Positions 38,698 to 47,631 of a DNA stretch of 64,000 nucleotides are shown here, one piece after another (the stretch's first letter is position 1; each line of letters begins with the position of its first letter). The stretch is from the NCBI RefSeq assembly GCF_001652265.1, contig NZ_LWBS01000208.1:1-64000 (forward strand). Direction: 5' to 3'. The stretch is from Rhizobium leguminosarum (GTDB lineage Bacteria; Pseudomonadota; Alphaproteobacteria; Rhizobiales; Rhizobiaceae). The translations under genes were made by a program, and so were the position numbers. Below the pieces are notes generated by a model. It made no database searches and was not told the DNA's origin. It was given only the letters and a program-made list of their open reading frames with translations.

Positions 38698-39840
38698 TTA
38701 GATTCCCAGATCGCTGGCATCGAAGTTGAGATCCATCTCGTTCCAGCCGTTTTCTCCCTCATATTTGTCTGCAGGCAAATTTTTGAGAGGAGATGATTTC
38801 ATAACAGCGCGGTAGACACTGCTCTTGAGCGCTTGACGTGTTGAATCCGGCCCGCCTGAAGCAATGACCTCGGGATCGCCAACGACATTACCGGCCGGAT
38901 CAAGTTGAACACGAACCTTAAGATGAACCTCGTTAGCGCCGGCCAACCCGGAAACAACCGTCCAGTTGCCAGAGATCTGGCCGCGTACGGCATCAATCTC
39001 GCTCTGGCTGAGCGAAGCACCACCATTGCTTTTCTTCGCACCAAGTGATGCTTCCTGAGTCGAGCGCTTCGCACCCCCAGCGGAAGGGTCGGTCTTATTC
39101 AGCAGCGCAGCAACCTCGTCGGCATTGAAGTCGCTCTTCATCGATGAGGCGGATTTCGCAGTTTCCTGCTTCTTGTCCGCCTTCTTCTTGTCGGTCGGTG
39201 TGTCGGCGGTCTTCGGCTGATCCGCAGTCTTTTCCGGCGGCTTTTCGACGGGCTTTTGCGGTTCCGGCGGCTTCACCTGCGGCTTGGCGACAGGGGTCGG
39301 CACATTGTCCGGTAATGCTTCCGCATCCGGCTTCGGCGGTTCCTCAGGCTTAGCCTGCTCTTCCGGCGGCTTCTCTTCCGGCTTCGGCGGCGTCACTTCG
39401 ACAGGCTTCGGCGGGGGAATGGAGGCGACCTCCTTCGGCTGCTCGACTTCCGTTTCCTCCTTAACGATCTCCTTCACGTCATTCGGCTTAGGATCGATCT
39501 TCGGCATCGGCTTGTCGCTCGAATTCGCTGCGGCCGCTTCGGTATTGCTTGGCTTGGCGTTCGGGACCGGCGGCGTCTTCAGGTCGACATTGTTGTCGCC
39601 GGCGTTCTCGGCGGGCTGTGCGATCGGCGGCCGCGTCGTCGGCACGGGCGCTGATGTCTCCTTCTTCGGAGCCTTCTTGTCGCCTTGCTGCATCTGGGTA
39701 ATGGACTCGACCGGCACGAGATCGACCGGCATCGCCTCGAAATCCTCCACCTTGAAGGATTCCGGCGCGCCCAGCGACACCAGCGCCCAGGTAAGCACCA
39801 GCCCGTGCAAAACAACAGATGTGACGACGCTGGCCTTCAT
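38698..39840 (-). CDS. tolA: Cell envelope integrity protein TolA
   Basis: 380 residues. One N-terminal membrane helix (SVVLHGLVLTWALVSLG) followed by a long Pro/Lys/Glu linker of about 200 residues (for example PKPVEVTPPKPEEKPPEEQA) crossing the periplasm, and a C-terminal domain III (SQSEIDAVRGQISGNWTVVS to FDASDLGI). TolA transmits the TolQR proton-driven force to TolB-Pal. The linker is Pro-rich rather than the Ala/Lys helix of E. coli, as usual in Alphaproteobacteria. It starts 8 bases after tolR. Confidence 0.93.
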   Translation of the reverse strand: MKASVVTSVVLHGLVLTWALVSLGAPESFKVEDFEAMPVDLVPVESITQMQQGDKKAPKKETSAPVPTTRPPIAQPAENAGDNNVDLKTPPVPNAKPSNTEAAAANSSDKPMPKIDPKPNDVKEIVKEETEVEQPKEVASIPPPKPVEVTPPKPEEKPPEEQAKPEEPPKPDAEALPDNVPTPVAKPQVKPPEPQKPVEKPPEKTADQPKTADTPTDKKKADKKQETAKSASSMKSDFNADEVAALLNKTDPSAGGAKRSTQEASLGAKKSNGGASLSQSEIDAVRGQISGNWTVVSGLAGANEVHLKVRVQLDPAGNVVGDPEVIASGGPDSTRQALKSSVYRAVMKSSPLKNLPADKYEGENGWNEMDLNFDASDLGI

Positions 39841-39848
39841 TTTGAGCG

Positions 39849-40304
39849 CTATTGGTCCTTCTTCTGCTGCGTCACGAGGCCGATATTCTTGAAGCCTGCG
39901 CCCTGGATACGGGCCATGACGTCGGCGATCACGCCATAAGGCGCTGTCGCGTCGCCGCGCACGAAGATACGTTCGTTATAACCGGTGGTGGCGATCGCCT
40001 CGAGCTTGGCGGCGATCTCCGCGGCCGGGATCGGCGTTTCCTGCAGGAACACCTCGCCGTCATTCTTGACGGAAATGGTGATCGGCTGCGTCTCGGAATT
40101 CAGCGCCTTGGCCTGCGTTTCCGGCAGGTCGATCGGCACACCGACGGTCATCATCGGTGCCGCGACCATGAAGATGATCAAAAGCACCAGCATGACGTCG
40201 ACGAGCGGCGTCACGTTGATTTCGGAAATCACGGCTCTGTTCCGACCGCCGCGACGGCGGCGTCCGCCGCCCCCACCGCCATTGCCTCCAACAGCCATAC
40301 CCAT
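39849..40304 (-). CDS. tolR: Tol-Pal motor protein TolR
   Basis: 151 residues of the ExbD/TolR family. The Gly/Arg-rich start (MGMAVGGNGGGGGGRRRRGG) is cytoplasmic. The single helix carries the essential Asp in INVTPLVDVMLVLLIIFMVA, and the periplasmic part includes GVPIDLPETQAKAL and IFVRGDATAPYGVIADVMAR. With TolQ it forms the proton channel of the Tol motor. It lies 18 bases after tolQ. Confidence 0.96.
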   Translation of the reverse strand: MGMAVGGNGGGGGGRRRRGGRNRAVISEINVTPLVDVMLVLLIIFMVAAPMMTVGVPIDLPETQAKALNSETQPITISVKNDGEVFLQETPIPAAEIAAKLEAIATTGYNERIFVRGDATAPYGVIADVMARIQGAGFKNIGLVTQQKKDQ

Positions 40305-40322
40305 GTCAGAATACTCCGTTGG

Positions 40323-41042
40323 TTACTGAGCGGCAGCGCGCGGCTGCAGTTTCTCGTCGATCTGGCGCGAAAGTATGGCGGAGAATTCATCCGCGAAACC
40401 TTCCATTCGACCCGAGAGCTTGCCGGCATCGGCAGAGAACTTGTTGTAGGCGATAACCGCCGGGATAGCGGCGACGAGGCCGATCGCGGTGGCAAGCAGC
40501 GCTTCGGCGATACCGGGCGCGACGACCGCAAGGTTGGTCGACTTCGAACCGGCAATCGCCTGGAACGAGGTCATGATACCGACGACCGTGCCGAACAGAC
40601 CGATGAACGGACCGGCCGAACCGATCGTTGCGAGCGACCCGAGACGGGCGCCGAGAAATTCGGATTCACGCGACAGCGTCACATCCATCGCCCGGTCGAT
40701 GCGCATCTGCAGGCCGATCGGCGAGCGGGCGCCGCGTTCGAAGGATTTCTTCCACTCGCGCATGGCAGCCACGAAGATTGCCGCGAGCCCCGTATTGTTG
40801 CGTTCCGACAGCGAGCGGTAGAGTTCTTCCAGCGACTGGCCCGACCAGAACACCTGCTCGAACTTATCGAACTGGCGTCGTGCGCGGCCATAGGCCAGGT
40901 ATTTGTCGATGACGATCGCCCACGTCCACACCGAGGCTGCGATGAGCCCGAGCATGACGAGCTTGACGACGATGCCGGCCTGCATGAAAAGCGACCAGAG
41001 GCTGACGTCCGTCGCTGCTGCTGCCAATCCTACTTGTTCCAT
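40323..41042 (-). CDS. tolQ: Tol-Pal motor protein TolQ
   Basis: 239 residues of the MotA/TolQ/ExbB family with three membrane helices (LFMQAGIVVKLVMLGLIAAS; LATIGSAGPFIGLFGTVVGI; APGIAEALLATAIGLVAAIP). The conserved GPFIGLFGTVVGIMTSFQAI and EALLATAIGL motifs line the proton path. The start at 41042 (MEQVGLAAAATDVSLWSL) is the family one; longer in-frame starts add a Cys/Arg-rich stretch. First gene of the tol block; the 375-base gap ahead implies its own promoter. Confidence 0.95.
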   Translation of the reverse strand: MEQVGLAAAATDVSLWSLFMQAGIVVKLVMLGLIAASVWTWAIVIDKYLAYGRARRQFDKFEQVFWSGQSLEELYRSLSERNNTGLAAIFVAAMREWKKSFERGARSPIGLQMRIDRAMDVTLSRESEFLGARLGSLATIGSAGPFIGLFGTVVGIMTSFQAIAGSKSTNLAVVAPGIAEALLATAIGLVAAIPAVIAYNKFSADAGKLSGRMEGFADEFSAILSRQIDEKLQPRAAAQ

Positions 41043-41417
41043 TGGTCCAAAATCCCCGAATCCAAACGCCCGGTGCTGGACCGGGCGGCACAAACTGATC
41101 TCGCAAGAAGTGTCCGGCGGCCGCCGCCCAAAGCCCTGGTCAAACTTCCAAGCTCATCTTCCGCCTTCTTGCCGTCAAATTTGGTCAAAGGAAGGCGTGC
41201 ACCGCACAAACTCCGACTTTCCCAGTAAGACACTATTATGGTTAATAGTTCGTTAGTGCCGGACTGTGACAGTAAGCCTGTATTTGGAAGATTTCGTTCC
41301 ATGGATTACTTGACCGGAGCAAGGTCCGGCTGCCGAAAGAGCGCTCATCCTGCGGCGCGGGAATTCCTTCCCATAAAGTTCAAGTTTTAACAAGGTCCGT
41401 TTTTTCGGCAATTCGGA
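41043..41417. other. Intergenic region between ybgC and tolQ
   Basis: No gene is supported in these 375 bases. It should hold the tolQ promoter. A 7-base hairpin, ACTATTA (41232-41238) with TAATAGT (41243-41249), lies within an AT-rich patch that would suit a promoter or regulator site. A short minus-strand frame overlapping the tolQ start has no coding features. Confidence 0.5.
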
Positions 41418-41873
41418 CTATAGCGGCGTGCTGCCTTCCAGGAATTTCGCTGCCAGTGTTTCCGGCAACCGCCTCGGCCGCCCTCGGGCGTTGATGACGG
41501 CGATGATCACCCTGGCGGCGATCAGCAGCGTCTCGCCCGAGCGGATCTGCTGATTGAGCACCATCTTGGCGCCGCCGGCTTTTTCCGTATGCGTCAGGAT
41601 CGTCAGCACATCGTCCATGCGCGCCGGGCTCTTGAAGTCGATCTCCATGCGGTGGACGACGAAGACGAGGCCCTCCTCGTCGGCACTGACGAGCTCGCGC
41701 TGCTCGACGCCGAGGCAGCGCAGATAATCGGTGCGGCCGCGCTCCAGGAAATGTAGGTAGCGGGCGTGATAGACCAGACCTGAGAAGTCCGTATCTTCAT
41801 AATAGACCCGTTGGACGAGGCGGTGTCCAGCCTCCGTCAGCTCTCCCGAAATGGAAAAAGGGCGTTCCGTCAT
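41418..41873 (-). CDS. ybgC: Acyl-CoA thioesterase YbgC (tol-pal associated)
   Basis: 151 residues of the hotdog-fold 4-hydroxybenzoyl-CoA thioesterase-like family. The catalytic Asp lies in RVYYEDTDFSGLVYHARYLH, followed by FLERGRTDYLRCLG and FVVHRMEIDFKSPARMDD. It hydrolyses acyl-CoA esters and is linked to phospholipid metabolism and the Tol-Pal operon in many proteobacteria. The start at 41873 (MTERPFSISGELTEAG) follows TTGGAGAAAATT. It precedes tolQ on the same strand but is separated by 375 bases. Confidence 0.93.
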   Translation of the reverse strand: MTERPFSISGELTEAGHRLVQRVYYEDTDFSGLVYHARYLHFLERGRTDYLRCLGVEQRELVSADEEGLVFVVHRMEIDFKSPARMDDVLTILTHTEKAGGAKMVLNQQIRSGETLLIAARVIIAVINARGRPRRLPETLAAKFLEGSTPL

Positions 41874-41992
41874 AATTTTCTCCAAACTGAGGTGCCCTCT
41901 TTGGCGCAACGCTTCCAGACAGGCAAGCATTGAATAACTGTCACAATTCCTAACTATTCCCGACAACGAGCGACCAATCAGGAGACGATGCG

Positions 41993-43213
41993 ATGAAGAT
42001 TGCGGTTATGGGCGGAGACGGTTTCATTGGTTGGCCAACATCGCTGCATCTCTCCGATGCCGGTCACGACATCCATATCCTCGACAATCTCTCGCGCCGC
42101 TGGATCGACACGGAACTCGGCGTGCAGTCGCTGACGCCGATGGATTCGATCCAGGAGCGCACCCGCATCTGGCATGCCGAAACCGGACGCCGCATCCACT
42201 TCAATCTGATCGATCTCGCCAAGGATTACGAACTCCTGAAGAACTGGCTTTCCGAACATCGCCCGGATGCCGTCATCCATTTCGCCGAACAGCGGGCCGC
42301 GCCCTATTCGATGAAGAGCGACCGCCACAAGAACTACACGGTCAACAACAATGTCAGCGCCACGCACAACCTGCTGAACGCGCTGACGGAGCTCAATCTC
42401 GATACCCATCTCATCCATCTCGGCACTATGGGCGTCTACGGCTATTCGACGGTCGGCGCGGCGATCCCCGAGGGTTACCTGCCGGTCGGCATCGAAACCG
42501 CGGGCGGTGAGACGGTAAGGCAGGAGATCCTCTACCCCTCCAATCCCGGCTCGATCTATCACATGACCAAGTGCCTGGATCAGCTTCTCTTCCAGTTCTA
42601 CGCGAGGAATGATGGTCTCAGGATCACCGACCTGCACCAGGGCATCGTCTGGGGCACGCATACCGAGCAGACGCGCCGCCACACGCAGCTTATCAACCGT
42701 TTCGACTACGATGGCGATTATGGCACGGTGCTGAACCGCTTCCTCATCCAGGCGGCGATCGGCTATCCGCTGACGGTGCACGGCACCGGCGGCCAGACGC
42801 GCGCCTTCATCCATATCCAGGATTCGGTGCGCTGCATCGAGCTGGCGCTGAAAAATCCGCCGGCTCGCGGCGCCCGCGTCGAGATCTTCAACCAGATGAC
42901 GGAAACCCACCGGGTGCGCGACCTTGCCGAGATGATCGCCAGGATGAGCGGCGCCAAGATTGCCTGGCTGCCCAACCCACGCAAGGAAGCCGCAGAAAAC
43001 GAGCTGATCGTCCGGAACGAAAAATTCCGCGATCTCGGCCTCGACCCGATCACGCTGGAAGCAGGTCTGCTCGGCGAAATCGTCGACGTGGCGAAGAAGT
43101 TCGCCTATCGCGTCGACCGCTCGCGCGTGCCGGCCGTCTCCGCCTGGACCAAGGACATCGCCGCTACGATCAATCACGATCCGGAGGGCAAGCGGCTGAA
43201 GTCGGTTTCATGA
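41993..43213 (+). CDS. sqdB: UDP-sulfoquinovose synthase SqdB
   Basis: 406 residues, extended short-chain dehydrogenase. It makes UDP-sulfoquinovose from UDP-glucose and sulfite, the head-group donor for the sulfolipid SQDG. The NAD motif is MKIAVMGGDGFIGWPTSLHL, the catalytic YxxxK is SIYHMTKCLDQ, and substrate contacts lie in HLGTMGVYGYS and GTGGQTRAFIHIQDSVRC. The start at 41993 follows AGGAGACG. First gene of the sqdBDC operon, divergent from ybgC; 184 bases with a palindromic repeat separate it from sqdD. Confidence 0.97.
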   Translation: MKIAVMGGDGFIGWPTSLHLSDAGHDIHILDNLSRRWIDTELGVQSLTPMDSIQERTRIWHAETGRRIHFNLIDLAKDYELLKNWLSEHRPDAVIHFAEQRAAPYSMKSDRHKNYTVNNNVSATHNLLNALTELNLDTHLIHLGTMGVYGYSTVGAAIPEGYLPVGIETAGGETVRQEILYPSNPGSIYHMTKCLDQLLFQFYARNDGLRITDLHQGIVWGTHTEQTRRHTQLINRFDYDGDYGTVLNRFLIQAAIGYPLTVHGTGGQTRAFIHIQDSVRCIELALKNPPARGARVEIFNQMTETHRVRDLAEMIARMSGAKIAWLPNPRKEAAENELIVRNEKFRDLGLDPITLEAGLLGEIVDVAKKFAYRVDRSRVPAVSAWTKDIAATINHDPEGKRLKSVS

Positions 43214-43246
43214 GTGAGCGAGTTCGCATTGGAAGGCTCAACTGGA

Positions 43247-43391
43247 ACTCCCTCATTCCTGTGCCTGTCACAGGAATCCAGCCACGGCGCGTCCGCGCCG
43301 TGAATGATGCTATTCATACGTCGCAAAAGCCTTTCGCGCCCAAGGACTTGGGCGCACTGGATTCCTGTGACAAGCACAGGAATGAGGGAGT
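43247..43391. repeat. 145-bp palindromic repeat inside the sqd operon
   Basis: Perfect 17-base terminal inverted repeats (ACTCCCTCATTCCTGTG at 43247-43263 and its complement at 43375-43391) enclose a nested pair TGTCACAGGAATCCAG / CTGGATTCCTGTGACA and smaller hairpins (GGCGCGTCCGCGCC; GCGCCCAAGGACTTGGGCGC). A related, shortened copy lies within tilS. The right arm contains GAGGGAG, which sits at ribosome-site distance from the sqdD start. Confidence 0.9.
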
Positions 43392-43397
43392 GTGGCA

Positions 43398-44237
43398 ATG
43401 GTGCACGTAACCACGCAGCCGCCTCATCGCTTCGCCTATGTCACGCTCGTCACCAATGCCGATTACGCCATGGGCGCGACCGCGCTTGCCCGCTCCTTGC
43501 GCCGAACCGGCACCGGAGCCGACATCGTTATTCTCCACACCGGCGGCGTCGATGCAGCCGCCCTCATGCCCCTGAAAGCGCTCGACTGCCGCCTGATCGA
43601 AGTCGAGCATCTGCCGCTTTCCGACGCCTTCAACCAACGCCACGCCCGCGGCCAGCTCCATTCTGCAGCCCCTTTCACCAAGGGCCGCAAGCCGGATTTC
43701 CATTCGCCGCTCGACAATTTCTGTAAGCTCAGGCTCTGGCAGCTCGTCGAATACCAGCGCTGCGTTTTCATCGACGCCGACGCCCTCGTGCTCAAGAATG
43801 TCGACCGGCTCTTCCTCTATCCGGAATTTTCCGCCGCCCCCAATGTCTACGAAAGCCTCGCCGACTTCCGCCGCATGAATTCCGGCGTCTTCGTCGCCAC
43901 GCCCTCGCATGACACATTCCGGCACATGCTCGAAAGGCTTGACAGGCTGGACGCCTTCTGGCGGCGCACCGATCAGACCTTTCTTGAGACGTTCTTCCCG
44001 CATTGGCACGGCCTGCCGGTTTATTTCAACATGCTGCAATATGTATGGTTCACCATGCCGGAGCTTTGGGACTGGAAGAGCATTTCGATCCTGCACTACC
44101 AGTATGAAAAACCGTGGGAAAAGGATCATCCCAAGGCAGCGCGACTACAACCTTTGATCGATCTGTGGCACCGTTTCAACGATGGCGGCGATGTGCCTGA
44201 GATCACGGCGCTGGACAATCCGGAAGGGGCAGCATGA
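43398..44237 (+). CDS. sqdD: Glycosyltransferase SqdD (glycogenin-like, GT8)
   Basis: 279 residues, similar to glycogenin-type GT8 glycosyltransferases. The metal/nucleotide-binding DxD is in RCVFIDADALVLKNVDRLFL; supporting motifs are VTLVTNADYAMGATALARSL, ADFRRMNSGVFVATPSHDT and DQTFLETFFPHW. In Rhodobacter and Sinorhizobium sqdD lies between sqdB and sqdC and is thought to transfer sulfoquinovose. The start is ATG 43398, seven bases after GAGGGAG provided by the repeat; GTG 43392 is too close to it. It overlaps sqdC by four bases. Confidence 0.9.
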   Translation: MVHVTTQPPHRFAYVTLVTNADYAMGATALARSLRRTGTGADIVILHTGGVDAAALMPLKALDCRLIEVEHLPLSDAFNQRHARGQLHSAAPFTKGRKPDFHSPLDNFCKLRLWQLVEYQRCVFIDADALVLKNVDRLFLYPEFSAAPNVYESLADFRRMNSGVFVATPSHDTFRHMLERLDRLDAFWRRTDQTFLETFFPHWHGLPVYFNMLQYVWFTMPELWDWKSISILHYQYEKPWEKDHPKAARLQPLIDLWHRFNDGGDVPEITALDNPEGAA

Positions 44238-45151
44238 AGGTACTGGTATCGGGTGGAACGGGTCTCGTCGGCCGGTATGTGGTCGAGGAATTGCTGGCCG
44301 CCGGGTATCAGGTGATCGTCGGTGGGCGCCGCGCGCCGCTGCCCCGCCTCTTCTCCCGCGCGGTCGAGTTCGCGGCGCTTTCGCTCGATCCCGACAAGGA
44401 TCAGATCGACGTCTTCGACGACGCCTATTTCTTCGTCCACGCCGCCTTCAGCCATGTTCCGGGCAAATATCGTGGCGGCGAGGGCGACGATCCGAAGACC
44501 TTCCACAGGTTGAACCTCGACGGCACCGTCCGACTTTTCGAAGCCGCCAAACGCGCCGGCACGCGCCGCTGCGTCTTCCTGTCCAGCCGCGCCGCCTATG
44601 GCGAACACCCGCCAGGAACCGAACTGACGGAGACGATGCTGGCCAAGCCCGAAACACTCTACGGCCAGGTCAAGCTCGATGCCGAACGGGCGCTTGCCCA
44701 CCTCTCGACGCCGGGTTTTGCCGGCGTAAGCCTGAGGCCGACCGGCGTCTATGGCGATCTCTCGCCGAACAAATGGGACGGCCTCATCGCCGACTACCTC
44801 GCCGGCCGGCCGGTTGTTGCCCGCGTGGGAACCGAGGTCCACGGCCGCGATCTCGGGCGGGCGGTGCGGCTGATGCTGGAGACGGAAAGCACCCGCATCT
44901 CCGGTGAGGTCTTCAACGTCTCGGACATGTCGATCGACACGCGTGATATCCTTTCACCCATCCGCAGCGAGACGGGCTGTCGGCACGCGTTACCGGCCGC
45001 TGCCGATAGCGCGGCGCTCAACCCCATGAGCACTGCGAAAATCCGCGCGCTCGGCTGGGCGCCCGGCGGAGCGCCTCTATTCGAGGAGACGATACGGCGG
45101 CTGGCCGCTGCGCTTCCCGAATCCCCAAGACACAGGTCCACGCAAGCCTGA
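44234..45151 (+). CDS. sqdC: SqdC-like NAD-dependent epimerase/reductase
   Basis: 305 residues, short-chain dehydrogenase. The nucleotide motif is MKVLVSGGTGLVGRYVVEEL; the catalytic Ser/Tyr/Lys are in VFLSSRAAYGEHPPG and LYGQVKLDAERAL. Position behind sqdD with ATGA overlap matches sqdBDC; in R. sphaeroides loss of SqdC leads to sulfoquinovosyl-dihydroxyacetone, suggesting a reduction or specificity role in sulfolipid assembly. The exact reaction is unresolved. Confidence 0.88.
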   Translation: MKVLVSGGTGLVGRYVVEELLAAGYQVIVGGRRAPLPRLFSRAVEFAALSLDPDKDQIDVFDDAYFFVHAAFSHVPGKYRGGEGDDPKTFHRLNLDGTVRLFEAAKRAGTRRCVFLSSRAAYGEHPPGTELTETMLAKPETLYGQVKLDAERALAHLSTPGFAGVSLRPTGVYGDLSPNKWDGLIADYLAGRPVVARVGTEVHGRDLGRAVRLMLETESTRISGEVFNVSDMSIDTRDILSPIRSETGCRHALPAAADSAALNPMSTAKIRALGWAPGGAPLFEETIRRLAAALPESPRHRSTQA

Positions 45152-45211
45152 CGTTGCAAAATGCGCCCGAATTGCAATCGGGGGCCCGAATTAAAAATCG
45201 GGGAATTGTCC

Positions 45212-45907
45212 ATGCAGGTCGCAACCACGTCTGCCTCCATCATCTTGCGCGGCACGTCTTCGACGGCTGCCATTTCAGCCGCCGGAACCGAGACCGATCA
45301 AGGCGTGCTGAAGCTGCAGCGCGCCACCCAGGCGCTGCAGCAGATGCGCCAGACCTTGGCGAACTCGGGAGACGAGGCCAAGGCGAAGGCCCAACGCAAG
45401 CTCGAAGAGGCAAAGCAGCAATTGGAGATGCTGCGCAGCTCCAACATGGCTCCTGAGGTGGTCGCCCGGCTGGCCGCCGAACTGGCGCGCAAGGTCGGCA
45501 CCGCCGCCTCCGAATTCGCATCATCAGTCGCGACCGGCAGCCCGGCAACATCTGTTCCGGCGGGTGCAACAGCAGTCGCAACCAGCGGCGCCGCTGCTGC
45601 GCCGACGGATACCTCAGAAGAAACTGCGGTCGGCGAGAGCGGCTCGCAGGAACCGGACGCCGCCACCAACGCCCGCCGAGCCTATGCCAGCGTCGCCGAG
45701 GATGCCCCGAAATTCTCGGGCATCTCGGCCGATGATCGCGAAACGATGGAAGAGTTCAAGGCGGTCGTGCGCGAACTCAAGCAAGTGCTCGAAAAGGCGA
45801 TGCGCGAGTTGCGGCAGCTGGACCAGCAGGCCGGGGCCAATGCCGTTCCTGATATGGCAGGCTTCTCCGTCGCCACGGCGACAATACCGACAAGCATCGT
45901 CGTCTGA
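45212..45907 (+). CDS. Alanine-rich coiled-coil hypothetical protein
   Basis: 231 residues from ATG 45212, 12 bases or so after GGGGAA. A helical coiled coil (LKLQRATQALQQMRQTLANS, DEAKAKAQRKLEEAKQQLEM) is followed by an Ala/Thr/Ser-rich low-complexity stretch and a second helix (EEFKAVVRELKQVLEKAMRE). It has no signal peptide or membrane helix. Not assigned to a family; similar predicted proteins occur in rhizobia. It follows sqdC by 60 bases but need not be functionally linked. Confidence 0.7.
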   Translation: MQVATTSASIILRGTSSTAAISAAGTETDQGVLKLQRATQALQQMRQTLANSGDEAKAKAQRKLEEAKQQLEMLRSSNMAPEVVARLAAELARKVGTAASEFASSVATGSPATSVPAGATAVATSGAAAAPTDTSEETAVGESGSQEPDAATNARRAYASVAEDAPKFSGISADDRETMEEFKAVVRELKQVLEKAMRELRQLDQQAGANAVPDMAGFSVATATIPTSIVV

Positions 45908-46024
45908 CGATCGCTGCCGCTGGCGGCCGAGGCGTGAAACGCGCGTGATGCTGTCGCATCCAGCATTTGCATCGAACATCCAGCCGTCTATGCTCGGGTA
46001 AATCTCTCAGAACCGGCAGATCGA

Positions 46025-46612
46025 ATGACCTCTAGAGAATTGAAAGCGCAGTTGCGCAACGAGCGGCTGTCCGCACGCGACGCCATCCCCGCCGAGAAAC
46101 GCGCCTCCAAAAGCCTCGCAATGGCCGAACATGCCGGCGAGGCCGTCGGTTTTGCGCTAGGTACGATCATCTCCGGCTTTCTGCCGATCCGTTCGGAAGC
46201 CGACCTCAGGCCACTGATGGCGCGCTTTGCCGTGCGTGGTGCGCGGCTTTGCGTGCCGGCGATCCTCGATCGGCAGACCATCGTCTTTCGCGAGTTGGCG
46301 GAAGGTGCACCCCTCGTCGATACCGGTTTCGGCACGGTCGGCCCCGGCACAGATGCCGCCATTCTTGATCCCGAGATCATGCTGGTGCCGCTTTCGGCCT
46401 TCGATGCCCGCGGCCATCGCATCGGCTACGGCGCCGGTCACTACGACCGCGCCATCAGCCGGCTAGGGCAAAAAGGCCTGCATCCGAAGCTAATCGGCAT
46501 TGCATTCGACTGCCAGGAAGTGGCACATGTGCCCGCTGAGCCGCACGACATAAGCCTGGATGCCATCCTGACAGAAAGCGGCCTTCGCTTTTTTGCCTCT
46601 TGGATTGGATAG
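46025..46612 (+). CDS. ygfA: 5-formyltetrahydrofolate cyclo-ligase
   Basis: 195 residues. The enzyme converts 5-formyl-THF to 5,10-methenyl-THF with ATP, recycling an inhibitory folate. The N-terminal helix ELKAQLRNERLSARDAI and the GYGAGHYDRAISRL substrate/ATP loop with LVPLSAFDARGHRIGYG are family hallmarks. In many proteobacteria 6S RNA precedes this gene; the short 117-base upstream gap shows no 6S-like structure. It is 3 bases ahead of the ymdB-like gene, so both form an operon. Confidence 0.92.
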   Translation: MTSRELKAQLRNERLSARDAIPAEKRASKSLAMAEHAGEAVGFALGTIISGFLPIRSEADLRPLMARFAVRGARLCVPAILDRQTIVFRELAEGAPLVDTGFGTVGPGTDAAILDPEIMLVPLSAFDARGHRIGYGAGHYDRAISRLGQKGLHPKLIGIAFDCQEVAHVPAEPHDISLDAILTESGLRFFASWIG

Positions 46613-46615
46613 GGA

Positions 46616-47440
46616 ATGCGGCTGCTTTTTCTGGGTGACATGGTCGGCAAGACGGGACGCACGGCGGTCTGGGACCGTCTTCCCGGCCTGGTTTCAGACC
46701 TCAAACTCGATTTCGTCATCGTCAACGGCGAGAACGCCGCCGGCGGCTTCGGCATCACCGAGGACATCTTTCTGGAAACGATCAATGCTGGCGCCGATGT
46801 GGTGACGACAGGCAATCACGTCTGGGACCAGAAGGAAGCCGTCGCTTTTGCCGGCCGCCACGATCAATTCCTGCGTCCCGCCAACTATCCGCAAGGCACG
46901 CCCGGCCGTGGCTCCGGCCTTTTCTATGCCAGGAACGGCGCGCGCGTGCTCGTCGCCAACGTCATGGGCCGGGTCTTCATGCATCCGGAACTCGACGACC
47001 CCTTCAAATCGGCGGAGGTCATCCTCGACGCCTGCCCGCTGAAGGAGCAGGCCGATGCGATCATCTTCGATTTCCATGCGGAGGCGACCAGCGAGAAGCA
47101 GTGCTTCGGCCATTTCGTCGACGGCCGCGCCAGTTTCGTCGTCGGCACCCACACACATGTACCGACCGCCGATACACAGATCCTGAACGGCGGCACGGCC
47201 TATATGTCGGATGCCGGCATGTGCGGCGACTACGACTCCTCCCTCGGCATGGACAAGGAGGAGCCGCTCAACCGCTTCATCTCCAAAATGCCGAAGGGCC
47301 GCATGGAGGCCGCGAACGGCCCCGCGACGATCTGCGGTGTCGGCGTGGAAATCTCGGATACGACGGGACTTGCCGAAAAGATCGCGCCGCTCCGGCTCGG
47401 GCCGCGACTAGCCGAGACGGTGCCGGAGTTCTGGCGATAG
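46616..47440 (+). CDS. YmdB-family metallophosphoesterase
   Basis: 274 residues of the TIGR00282/YmdB calcineurin-like phosphoesterases, which in Bacillus hydrolyse cyclic nucleotides such as 2',3'-cAMP. Two-metal site motifs are LLFLGDMVGKTGR, VIVNGENAAGGFG, TTGNHVWDQKE, DFHAEATSEKQ and VGTHTHVPTAD. The ATG at 46616 follows GATAGGGA and lies three bases past the cyclo-ligase stop. The stop is directly followed by a RIME-like repeat. Confidence 0.92.
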   Translation: MRLLFLGDMVGKTGRTAVWDRLPGLVSDLKLDFVIVNGENAAGGFGITEDIFLETINAGADVVTTGNHVWDQKEAVAFAGRHDQFLRPANYPQGTPGRGSGLFYARNGARVLVANVMGRVFMHPELDDPFKSAEVILDACPLKEQADAIIFDFHAEATSEKQCFGHFVDGRASFVVGTHTHVPTADTQILNGGTAYMSDAGMCGDYDSSLGMDKEEPLNRFISKMPKGRMEAANGPATICGVGVEISDTTGLAEKIAPLRLGPRLAETVPEFWR

Positions 47441-47550
47441 AGCATGATGCCGAAAAGTGTGAGCGGTTTTCGGGCGACATCATGCTCTAACTCTTTAATT
47501 TAGAACAGGATTCAGATTTTAGGCCAACCGGACCTAAAATCATCCTGTTC
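47440..47550 (-). repeat. RIME-like two-module palindromic repeat, copy C
   Basis: Exactly 111 bases, the inverted counterpart of 1935-2045, differing at 11 sites without gaps. The changed bases in the inner arm still allow G-T pairing. It begins at the last base of the ymdB-like stop codon. Confidence 0.85.
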
Positions 47551-47631
47551 TAGCCACCCCGCCAACACGCAATTGTGAGCATCCTCCGTCTGGACCCCTG
47601 CGGCCTCATGTCGCATCCTCCGCCATTCGCA

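Noticed and set aside
41030..41302. 90-codon minus-strand frame overlapping the tolQ start
   Set aside because: No ribosome site, no domain; lies in the tolQ promoter region and out of frame with tolQ.
45908..46024. Possible 6S RNA ahead of the 5-formyl-THF cyclo-ligase gene
   Set aside because: The gap is only 117 bases and no long bubble-type hairpin could be drawn.
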